Notes under the pieces: generated by a model
What the model saw: only the letters and a program-made list of their open reading frames with translations
Databases searched by the model: none
What the model was told of the DNA's origin: nothing
Assembly: GCA_914767715.1 (NCBI GenBank)
Contig: OU612068.1
Coordinates: forward strand, 27,714,001 to 27,778,000
DNA length: 64,000 bases
Origin: Membranipora membranacea
Taxonomy: Eukaryota > Bryozoa > Gymnolaemata > Cheilostomatida > Membraniporidae
Reading direction: 5' to 3'
Shown here: in pieces, positions 53,801 to 62,221 of the stretch
How positions within the stretch are numbered: the first letter of the stretch is position 1
How the letters are laid out: each line of letters begins with the position of its first letter
Translations under genes and position numbers: made by a program

Positions 53801-55840
53801 TTAAATTTAAAAAATACATGGTCTATCAAATGTTTGGCCGGAGAATTTGCTGGATTCATAACAAAATAAAAATGTGGTGATGCAGATTGCTGTTTTATTT
53901 AGATTTATAAAAGTGAATATTATTAATGTTATTTGGTTGGGGTCAAGATTAGCCCCCAAACCCATGCCTCCCCTTCCGGGTATGCTGTGTGATGACTTTT
54001 CTGTATTGTCATGGTTTTTGCAGATTTAAAGGAGAAAACAGAAGAAACAGCACAGAACTTCCAAAGTCTTGGGTCGAATGTATCAGAATTAAACAGCTCT
54101 ACAGCAGAAACTCAAAGACAACTCTCTTATCAAGGAGAAGTAATTCAAGGTTAGCTTTAGGAGATATATTTGAGTTAACACCACCTATGCTAGCTAATTT
54201 TGTTTGCATGCAAACTCAAACAAAGATTTTTTTTGTTGTTAAAAGAGTCAGCCAAATAAAGGAAGGAAAAACACTAAATTATGCATTTGTGTTATAATTT
54301 TTAATTGGTGGGAGTGGCGCTGCCTCCAGTATCAACATATATTTAGTTTGCATTTCCTTCACAGGGATAAACAGAATGCACCAAGAGACAAACGTGGAGC
54401 ATAGGCATCGACACGACGATCTACAGGCTACCGTTGAAGGTTAGTCCAAGGCTGCAATCAAGATGTGTTGTGCAATGGCTGCAAAGGAAGGTTTTTGCAA
54501 ATTGAGGACAGGAATGCATTCTTATGGCAAATCTATCCCAATCAGTTGGAAATGAACATAATATTTGCTGCATTTTTGGGGTGATCGCAGTGGCCATGGG
54601 CCTTGGACAATGATTCAACAAGATAAACCTACATTTGGGTCTATTGGCTGCGCTGCAGTTGATTTTTTTATGGCTAGGTCTATTTATACATTTGTACTGT
54701 AAGAACCAAATAGTTTACAGCCAATGTAGTCCTAGTTGTGAATTAAAGGCACCTTATTTCTCAGGCTTCGAACAGAGAACAATTTTAACCCACAACGCTT
54801 GGTAATCACTTTTGAGTTTTTTAGAGTCATTCCGTACAAAACATTATCAAAACACATATTTCTCGTTGTAGATAATCATGATGATATGATGCGCCGCACA
54901 AATGGTAAATATAAAATATGCTTGTGATTTCGTTTTTTTTTAGTTATTTCTCTTGGCTATTGACAAATGAGACTACACTTCTATACATTCCATTTATTAA
55001 TATACAATACTGATGGTTCTGAGGACAGACGACTCGGGTAACCAATGCTTTTGGTACATAAGTATATTCTCTTAAGTTGATGTGTTTCTTCTCACCTCAA
55101 TTGACCCAGCATACTTTTATTGTATGGGTTATTAGCCAAGCTCTAACCTATCAAATGAGAACCCCTGGGATAAACTTGTAAGCTGGTTTTGTTACAGAAT
55201 TACAATCTGAGCAGCGCCATAGTGAGCATGAACTCAGAGGTGAACAGCATGGTACGTAATATACTCATATATTTGGAAAAATTAGAAATTGTACCAGCTT
55301 CTGTCTGAACGAGTTTTAGTATGAAAGAAGATGGGTAGTGTCAAGCCAGTGGATACATAACAACACAAGAAGCCTATATAATTGATATATCCCTGGCCTT
55401 CATTTATAGCCACACTATGTATTTTCCTGAATGAACAAAATAACAATTTCTACACAGTAATACACTGTGCACATGTACACTCTTGAGTCACTGGAGACAT
55501 GCTTTACTCTTGCGATACAGCAATGGTGCAGGGAAGAGCGGATTTAAATACTTGATAGCAAAACCTGGAATCTCCAACCTCACTATCTAGGGTGAGAGTT
55601 AGAAGAATGAGCTATAACCATAGATATAAAAATACAGCATACTTATTTTTATATCTATGGTTATAACTCACTCTGAGCAACACTGTCGATAAACGATATT
55701 TGAAATTGTACTTCATTTTTGTTTACACAGTGATGCAAGAAAATTTAAGAGGTAATATGATCATACAGAACCAACATAAAAATCGGCTCGATGACCTGGA
55801 GATGGAGAATAATATCAACATCAATCATGATGAGGATTAA
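47846..55840 (+). CDS. BIR-domain protein with coiled-coil-like tail, paralogue B
   Basis: Tandem copy of the preceding gene, 395 aa. CDS exons: 47846-47940, 48528-48655, 49054-49107, 49275-49325, 49928-50129, 50753-50886, 51457-51540, 52302-52343, 54024-54149, 54365-54439, 54872-54904, 55198-55251, 55731-55840. Shares with A the N-terminal MAEGG, the acidic ENDLDF motif (ENDLEL in A) and the BIR-like block: CRAGFY, VRCFRC, FHASLMPVC, VIEQQGVDYVLEQ. Zinc ligands are C150, C153, H175, C182 with the same 21-residue gap. Both genes have exactly 328 coding bases before the BIR exon, although the individual exon lengths differ. The intron between the His and last Cys ligands is conserved in place, but here it uses a GC donor (GCAAGT at 50130). 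The tail (residues 222-395) is polar and probably coiled coil. The polyA signal is at 55897. No RING domain; function unknown. Confidence 0.85.
50560..50610 (+). repeat. Dispersed GC-rich repeat fragment
   Basis: The segment with TTGGACAGTGGGCAACAGTC and GGGCTCAGAC is about 85% similar by eye to 58855-58890 (TTGGACGATGGGCAAGAGTC, GGGCTCAGAC). Both follow a C/G homopolymer. Probably two relics of one transposable element; family unknown. Confidence 0.55.
52344..54023 (+). other. Largest intron of BIR paralogue B
   Basis: A 1.7-kb AT-rich intron between two coiled-coil exons. I see no repeat family, RNA gene or extra exon in it. Confidence 0.55.
55613..55665. repeat. Perfect 22-bp inverted repeat
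   Basis: TATAACCATAGATATAAAAA and two more bases, a 9-base loop, then the exact reverse complement (55644-55665). Pairing continues imperfectly outward (TGAG/CTCA). Located in the last intron of BIR paralogue B. Confidence 0.9.
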
Positions 55841-55896
55841 GAACATTTAGAGGTGCTGGTTAAAAATCGCCAGGTTCAGTCACTCGCCACTTTTCG

Positions 55897-55902
55897 AATA
55901 AA
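55897..55902 (+). promoter_or_regulatory. Polyadenylation signal of BIR paralogue B
   Basis: AATAAA 57 bases after the stop codon, at the edge of a SINE copy. Short but plausible 3' untranslated region. Confidence 0.55.
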
Positions 55903-55904
55903 TA

Positions 55905-56080
55905 GTGGGTGCCTTAAGGGAGAGTCCCCAATGTCCGCCAATTTGCTCTCAGTATGTAGGCAGGTTGGAGCACACTTGGGGGTCCAACAACTCCCAGTAG
56001 TCAATGGACTGCAGTGGGATTCGAATTTGTATGCTGAAGACCGGCGCTCTAACCAACTGAGCCACCTCCTACTCCTCCTA
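55905..56080 (-). mobile_element. tRNA-derived SINE, copy 3, minus strand
   Basis: Reverse-oriented copy: on the minus strand it reads GGAGTAGGAGGTGGCTCAGT, a damaged B box (AATTCGAATCC), then the shared body. Its 3' part is shorter than in copies 1 and 2. It lies immediately downstream of the BIR paralogue B polyA signal. Confidence 0.85.
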
Positions 56081-56656
56081 CACTTCCTACTAACACAACA
56101 GAGTAGTCAGAATAGGTGGCAAATAACATTTCTATTAGTGCAACTATCTCTTCAAAAGATCAATTTATTGATTGTTTGTTTGTTTGTTAAATTCACATTC
56201 CTGAGATTAATCTGTGCTAAAACTTTTATAGTTCTTTAAAACAAAGAGTAAAATCTCTAATCTTCAAAGATTTTTATTGTAAAAACTAAATCTATATGTG
56301 CTGTTGGAAGACTAACTCACTAAATTTAAATGAAATTGCATTCGTTTTGCTTTAATTGTGCTGTCCACACGAGCTGGTGGCTACTTATGTATGTATAGTA
56401 GGTATGCTTGTAGGAATATATTTCTTCATTTTAGTTGGTCAACAAGTCTGGTAATGCTACTGCTTGCCACTTATTGTAAAACTTACTTACTAAGTAGCAT
56501 GCTTGAGTTTCACACTGAGCACTTATTTATATTTGTGAATATATATATGAGCTAATTCCCCCGAATACACTCGTGTGACAGCAGGGAGGTGACAGCTATG
56601 AATAATAATATACTATGAAGAGTTGTCTTGCCATCAGTTTTAGGGAAATTACTAAG

Positions 56657-56735
56657 TAATAAATTTACATAGCCAAGTAGTGCAGTAACATCTATAATAG
56701 ATGTTACTGCACTACTTGGCTATGTAAATTTATTA
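56657..56735. repeat. Perfect 39-bp-arm palindrome
   Basis: Arms 56657-56695 and 56697-56735 are exact reverse complements with a single central base (A at 56696). The arm includes AAATTTACATAGCCAAGTAG. If transcribed it would form an uninterrupted 39-bp RNA duplex with almost no loop. No mismatch was seen, so it is either recent or held by gene conversion. Confidence 0.95.
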
Positions 56736-56942
56736 CACAGTTTTTGCTACCAACTTGGGTCAAAGAGCTGTGTCCATGGTAACTATAAACAGCAGGCAAG
56801 AAATAGTTATCTGTGAGAGTGTGCTTTCAAACTTTAACTTGGTATCAAATTATCCCAATACCTGTAGTTAAAGTGTTAAAGTGTGATTTTTTTGCGATAG
56901 TAATAAGTTGAATAATGGACAAAAAACTCTTGAGCCAAACTG

Positions 56943-56948
56943 TTTATT
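56943..56948 (-). promoter_or_regulatory. Candidate polyA signal of Asn/Gly-repeat gene 1
   Basis: AATAAA on the minus strand (TTTATT on plus) about 300 bases beyond the stop codon at 57250. Confidence 0.4.
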
Positions 56949-57249
56949 CTTGACAAAAAAAAGTACAAGCAGAATAAGTATTTAGATAAATATTTTACAC
57001 ACATCATTCCATACCACCTCTGTTAAACAGCATGCAAGCTAGTGATAGTATTTGCAATTCAAACAATTGTCGTGAATTTTATAATAAATTTAGGAAAATA
57101 AAAGGTCTAGTTGACAAAATCAAAATCAGAAACAAGTAATCGCTCTCTTGCGTTGCATTGTCAATTCTTAATCGCTTACCACATTATGTGCAAAATCCAT
57201 TTACCATGATTGACATGTCAAGATAAATATCCTGGTTTATAGTTATACA

Positions 57250-58408
57250 TTAGTAGTTATTTCTCCTGTGATGGTACATGTGTGAGAATGATCTGTATGT
57301 ATTTCCGTTGCCGTTTCCGTTATATCCGCCGCCAGTATTGTGATTTCCGTTATCATTTCCATTCTTTCCAGAGTTGTGATTTCCGTTTCCATTTCCGTTT
57401 CCATTTGATCCTCCATTGTTGTTGTTTCCGTTGCGGTTCCCATCATTGCTTCTACCGGTGTTGTCATTCCCATTGGAGTTACCATTGTGACCAGAACCAT
57501 GATTTTCGTTTCCATTTTGGTTACCCCTGTTTCCATACCCACGATTACGGTTTCCATTAGCATTTCCATTTCTTCCATCTGCACCTGTATTTTTGTTTCC
57601 ATTGAGGTTACCGTTTCTACCATCTGCACTGTTGTTATTTCCATTGAAGTTTCCATGATCCCCATATCCTCTGTTCTGGTTTCCGTTCACGTTTCCGTTG
57701 TATCCATGACCATAATTGTTATTTCCGTCATGGTTGCCATTAGATCCAGCGCCGATATTCTCATTCCCGTTCTTGTTACCGTTTACTCCGTGTCCTGAGT
57801 TTTGGTTTCCATTCTTGTTGCCGTTGCTTCCATGCCCTTGATTGTCTCCCCCGTTCTCATTCCCATTAGCTCCTCCCCCGTAGTTTCTGTTTCCGTTGCC
57901 CTGGCCGTTCGTACTCTCCCATGCGTAGTTTGGTATGAAGTTCTGATGATTAGGCTGATGGCTGTGTGTAACTGTGTAAAATATTGATATAAAAATTACA
58001 TAATGACTTATTACATAAATTACATAATTACATAAATTTCATAAATACTTAGTCACAATGTTTGCAATTGCTGACTGAAGTAAGCTGAGACTGAGACTGA
58101 AGGCTGAGACTGAAGTAAGCTTGAGGGCATAGGTATCTATGATTTGAAGATAAATTCAATTAGGGACCTGAAAATAATTTCTAACAAAAATTAAAAGGAA
58201 TATTAAAATTTGAGCATATTTCATCTTCAAAAGGTCTGCAAAAAATCATTATTCCATTTTGATTAAATGATACAAAGTGAGATTTAGTACCTGTCTTTCT
58301 ACCATAACCTTTAGCGCTGTGTTCAGCAGAGTCTGGGTGTCGATAACTCCAACTTGCAGAGCAGGAGGCCACCAAAACCACTGTGTATATCAGAGTCTTA
58401 TAATCCAT
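57250..58408 (-). CDS. Secreted 14-residue Asn/Gly-repeat protein 1
   Basis: Family not recognised. CDS exons 58408-58291 and 57971-57250, joined in phase to 279 aa. A non-coding exon upstream ends at 58662, and the ATG exon starts at 58424. The N-terminus MDYKTLIYTVVLVASCSASW is a good signal peptide, followed by a short basic/His linker. From about residue 60 the protein is about 14 tandem units of N-G-N-x-N-G-N-x-N-x-G-x-G-x (for example NGNKNGNENIGAGS), with a few 13- or 15-residue variants, ending in a His/Arg/Tyr tail (YRSFSHMYHHRRNNY). No Cys lies in the repeat region, and no known domain. Composition suggests an extracellular structural, adhesive, mucous or matrix protein; this is inference. 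Its exon layout matches the next gene, so the two are paralogues. Confidence 0.85.
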
Positions 58409-58661
58409 CTCTCAGCAAACTAGACTAAAATAATAAAAAAACAATGATTTCATGATATCATCTATTCTGTTTAGACCTTGCGTGGGGGGGGGGGACCCAG
58501 CCGACGTGCACTGAGAGAGTCGTTTATGATCATTTAAAATCAGTCAGTGGTTTTGAGATAAGTGTTTCTGAATTGCCTTTCATTCTAATACCAAATTTTT
58601 TGACTGTCAGTATGTTATGATATTCCATAGATTCCAGATATATACTGAAGAACAAGCTCAC

Positions 58662-58741
58662 CTTGTGTTTTGGAATTCACAAACTGCAGAAGAGAAACAA
58701 AACACAATATACAATGCTCAACTATTGCAAAGCTTTATATA
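58662..58741 (-). promoter_or_regulatory. TATA promoter and non-coding exon 1 of repeat gene 1
   Basis: TATATAAAG at 58733-58741 on the minus strand. Transcription would begin near 58708, and the first exon would end at an AAG/GTGAGC donor (58662). The gene's start codon is in the next exon. A strong TATA box suggests regulated, tissue-specific expression. Confidence 0.7.
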
Positions 58742-59919
58742 CTAGAGAGTTTGAATCAGTATAATGCCGAAGAGGGTGGAGTGTACCAGGCCAAGGGTAT
58801 GTCATCTTATTATTGTAATTATGATACATAACGTACCAGCCGGGGGGGGGGGCGGTTGGACGATGGGCAAGAGTCTGGGGGCTCAGACAAACGCAATATG
58901 AAAACTAGGCACATGATAGAGAGGTGGAATGATAAGATTGTAAGAGATTAAGAGAATTATTTCAAACTGGCTCACTCTAATTCTTTAATTTCACTGCCCC
59001 CCACTCAGTTTGAAACCAAAGCCGCCCCTGCATGATATAACGATAATTGAGTAGTTATTCATGTATCTGTACCCTGATACTGGCAGCTCATTTCCATCCA
59101 TATATATATTATCTAAATACTACTTGATGTTACACACATCATAAGCAGGATGTACCTTCATGAATATTGAGTTTGCACGCTGGTTGAGTTTAGATCACCA
59201 TAGTGATCTGACAGAACATGCCAAATAATATGTTAATATGCACGTTCTCCATCCTTTGCAAACGTGGGGGGGGGGGGAACGGTCATCAAAATGCCAACAT
59301 TTAACTTGATAAGTTTTCAGTCTTTCAGACATGATCAAACCAGCAGATGCCCTTGAAAACACCCCAGAAAGAGAACCAAACGGTCTATAACATATCTCTA
59401 ATCAAGCCGACTTGAAGATTTGACAAGAAATTATGAATCAGTTCTCTATAATCTATAGATTTGTTCCTTCTCTACTTCTCTTCTACTTGAAGTTTTAGTT
59501 TTAGTTTGCAGATCACTTCGTTATCTTTAGAGAAAATTGAGATGGCGTTAACCTCTAAACAATTGAGTAAACCTGAGAGAGATAGCTGTTTCATGCTGTG
59601 GACAAATCAAAATATGTTTGTGAAGGGTTGCCATATTCAATACTGGTTCAATCATAAGTGGAGACGCTGTCGTTTTGTCTCCGGGGTAGTTATTAAGGGA
59701 TCGCAAAGAAAACATTATTGGCTCCATGAAATTAGCTGATGCTTATAAGACAAGTGAGTTTGATGGCTAACAGCTAAATGATATCTTCCTGCTAAATTCG
59801 TTATCAGCCCATTAGTGGTTTTAGAATAATATGTTTGTTTCTCTCACCCCACTATCCCCAGAGACAATCATATAATTTCTTTATGACTATTTTAAACTTA
59901 TGTTTGAACTATTACATGA
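58742..59919. other. Spacer between the two Asn/Gly-repeat genes
   Basis: 1.2 kb with two long poly-G runs (11 G at 58842-58852, 12 G at 59266-59277), a relic of the dispersed repeat also seen at 50560, and one short plus-strand ORF (59542-59739). Confidence 0.6.
59542..59739 (+). CDS. Possible small protein, unknown
   Basis: 65-codon ORF starting MALTSKQLSKPERD, with a favourable context (GAGATGG) and a plausible acceptor (TTTGCAG) 30 bases upstream. It is basic and Trp-rich (WFNHKWRRCRF). It resembles no family I know and could be a transposon relic or chance ORF. It lies antisense between the two repeat genes. Confidence 0.2.
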   Translation: MALTSKQLSKPERDSCFMLWTNQNMFVKGCHIQYWFNHKWRRCRFVSGVVIKGSQRKHYWLHEIS

Positions 59920-59925
59920 TTTATT
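59920..59925 (-). promoter_or_regulatory. Candidate polyA signal of Asn/Gly-repeat gene 2
   Basis: AATAAA on the minus strand, about 190 bases beyond the stop codon at 60116. Confidence 0.45.
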
Positions 59926-60115
59926 TCTTTGAACTAAGCGATAGAAAATAAAATCAAATGAAGCAACAATAATAATTCATCTTTGAGAAGGCAACTTCTA
60001 ATAACAACAATAATTGAATAGTCAGTCACTATTTCATAATACTAATACTCCTTGTTCATTGTGGTAACAGTTTGACAGGCTTCGTGTAGCGAGTGTGATT
60101 TCTTCATGATAAAGA

Positions 60116-61638
60116 TTAGTGATGGTAGCCAAATCCGTGTGGTAGTCCACTTTTGTTTCCGTTTCCATTTCCATTACCGTTGTTTCCACTGCCACGGTTT
60201 CCGCTTCCGTTGTTGTTTCCGTTGTTTCCGACTCCGTAGTTATGGTTTCCATTACTGTTACCATTATCTCCAGATCCGTAGTTGTAGTTTCCATTACTGT
60301 TACCATTATCTCCTGATCCGTGGTTGGAGTTTCCATTGTAGTTTCCATTGTCACCAGATCCCTGGTTGTGGTTTCCGCCGTAGTTTCCGTTATCTCCAGA
60401 TCCCTGGTTGTAGTTTCCACTTTGGTTACCATTGTCTCCTGATCCCTTATTGTGGTTTCCGTTTTGGTTTCCGTTGTCTCCGGATCCCTTGTTCTTGTTT
60501 CCGTTGGCATTTCCATTGTCTCCCTTTCCGTAGTTGTTGTTTCCGTTCTTATTTCCATCATTTCCGGATCCGTAGTTGTCATTTCCATTCTTGTTTCCAT
60601 TGGCCCCATATCCGTAGTTCTTGTTTCCGTTGTAGTTGCCATCATCACCAGATCCGTGGTTTCGGTTTCCATTGTAGTTTCCGTTGTCTCCGTATCCTAC
60701 ATTGAGGTTTCCGTTGGCGTTTCCATTGTCTCCATCACCGTTGTTCTTGTTACCGTTTGCATTTCCATTGTCTCCATAGCCTTGGTTCTTGTTACCACTG
60801 TCGTTACCATTGTCACCATAGCCTTCGTTATGGTTGCCATTATCATTTCCATTGTCGGGGGTGTCCTTGCCATATCCCTCACTGTGTTGGTATCTGTACC
60901 CCTCATTGTGTGGGTATCCACCATGGTGTGGGTGTTCTTGTCCATATCCACCATCGTGTGGATGTCCGTGTCCGTATCTGTCATTGTGTCCGTGTCCGTA
61001 TCCTTCATCGTGTCCGTGTCCGTATCCTTCATTGTGTCTGTATCCGTAACCTTCATCGTGTGATTGATATCCGTACACAGGGTAATCTCCGTGTGTGTTT
61101 TTGTTTCCATGTCCATATGCTGTAAATTAATTAAACAATCTTCAAATCATCCAGTTCTATAGAGGTACAGGTATCAAGATAAGATACAAGTCTTCCTATG
61201 TGCCCGCAGTAAGCAGGCAGTAAGATAATAAACTGCATTGTTTTTTCATAGATTTCTTAGCACAAATATCAAAGTCGACAGCATCAAATTGGTACATATG
61301 AAATTTGATAAAAATGTCACATAATGGGATGAACCAAATTATACTAGACTTGTGCAGTTCTGTCATTGATCAGAAAAAAATTTGATGATCAGCAAAATCT
61401 AATAAGAGAAATTCCTTAAACAATATTGAGTCATTCTAATGTTGTACTATGTAAAAGGTCAATAGGAGTATACCAAGCCTGAACATATGTTAGGATGAAC
61501 TGAGACAGGTATATTCAAAGAGTGGTAGCCTCATACAAAGCAATATTTATAATCAAAACTGGTTGAGGATTATGACTTACGAACTGGTGATGCAAGAACA
61601 ACCACTGCAAGGCAGGCGAGAGCGATAAAGACCTTCAT
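60116..61638 (-). CDS. Secreted His/Gly/Tyr plus 14-residue Asn/Gly-repeat protein 2
   Basis: Family not recognised. CDS exons 61638-61581 and 61119-60116 join in phase to 353 aa. The signal peptide is MKVFIALACLAVVVLASP, encoded almost alone by the short exon. Residues about 20-105 are a His/Gly/Tyr-rich block with repeats such as EGYGHGHDEGYGHGH, suggesting metal binding. From about residue 107 come 16 full units and a partial one of N-G-N-x-N-G-N-x-N-x-G-x-G-D (for example NGNSNGNYNYGSGD), more regular than in repeat protein 1. The end is KSGLPHGFGYHH. In each unit Asn or Gly fills every odd position, which suggests a strand with an Asn ladder on one face. Likely an extracellular structural or adhesive material; inference only. 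The antisense strand is also open in several frames because of the repeat. Confidence 0.87.
60119..60860 (-). repeat. 42-bp tandem repeat array encoding 14-aa units
   Basis: The coding array is about 17 copies of a 42-bp unit with diverged third positions and variable x codons, so it is a mature protein repeat rather than a fresh microsatellite. Unit boundaries on the plus strand recur as TTTCCATTGTCTCC-like segments. Confidence 0.85.
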
Positions 61639-62139
61639 GTTAACCTGAAGAATAAAACAAACACCTTACCATTAAATTTTACACCGAAATTGAGAATGTG
61701 AATTTCAGTAATGGAATTAACATATAAACCGATCATAAAAGATACGCAATGTGTGCAATGATTTCTATATTATTTCTGTGATTGCAATTGATTAATTAAT
61801 TCAAAATGTGTATAAGTAGAATAAGCAAAGCAAGATGAAACAGGTAGCTGCCAACAGGGAGTTTGTCCCAAGCTCGCTGCGGCTAATTTAGGTTAGGTGA
61901 ACACATTTGGTACATGGATAAATGTGATAAGCAAATGGGAGTTGTGCGCTATCACTTTGCTTTAAAAAAAACAACTGTAGGAATTACGAAGAATCAATGA
62001 AGGATTGAAATTTCAAATGAAATGACCGATTCACCTACTCAAACATGTAATTATAGAGAAATGACATCGTGTATTTCTGAATTGAATTAATAAAAGCTAG
62101 TAAAAACTAAGCGACCTAACAGTCGTTGAATTTTCTAAC

Positions 62140-62221
62140 CTGTTTTGGATTTCTTCTTTCTATGATCAGAAGATGTGCTGGGAAGAGAATGATTTGAGCT
62201 GTGTCAGCTGTCCTTTTTATA
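62140..62221 (-). promoter_or_regulatory. TATA promoter and non-coding exon 1 of repeat gene 2
   Basis: TATAAAAAG at 62213-62221 on the minus strand. The transcript would start near 62190 and the first exon would end at 62140 (AACAG/GTTAGA). The next exon starts at 61644, six bases before the ATG. The layout is the same as in repeat gene 1. Confidence 0.7.

Larger units (their letters stand above)
55841..57249. other. Tail-to-tail spacer, BIR paralogue B and first Asn/Gly-repeat gene
   Basis: 1.4 kb between convergent genes. It contains the B polyA signal, SINE copy 3, a TTTG tandem near 56174-56188, a long perfect palindrome and the minus-strand polyA signal of the next gene. Confidence 0.65.

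Noticed and set aside
57282-57987. Plus-strand ORFs opposite the first Asn/Gly-repeat gene
   Set aside because: Same explanation: low-complexity repeat read on the wrong strand.
60106-61125. Long plus-strand ORFs (up to 203 codons) opposite the second Asn/Gly-repeat gene
   Set aside because: They are antisense shadows of an in-frame 42-bp repeat; the minus strand has the signal peptide, splice sites, TATA box and polyA signal.
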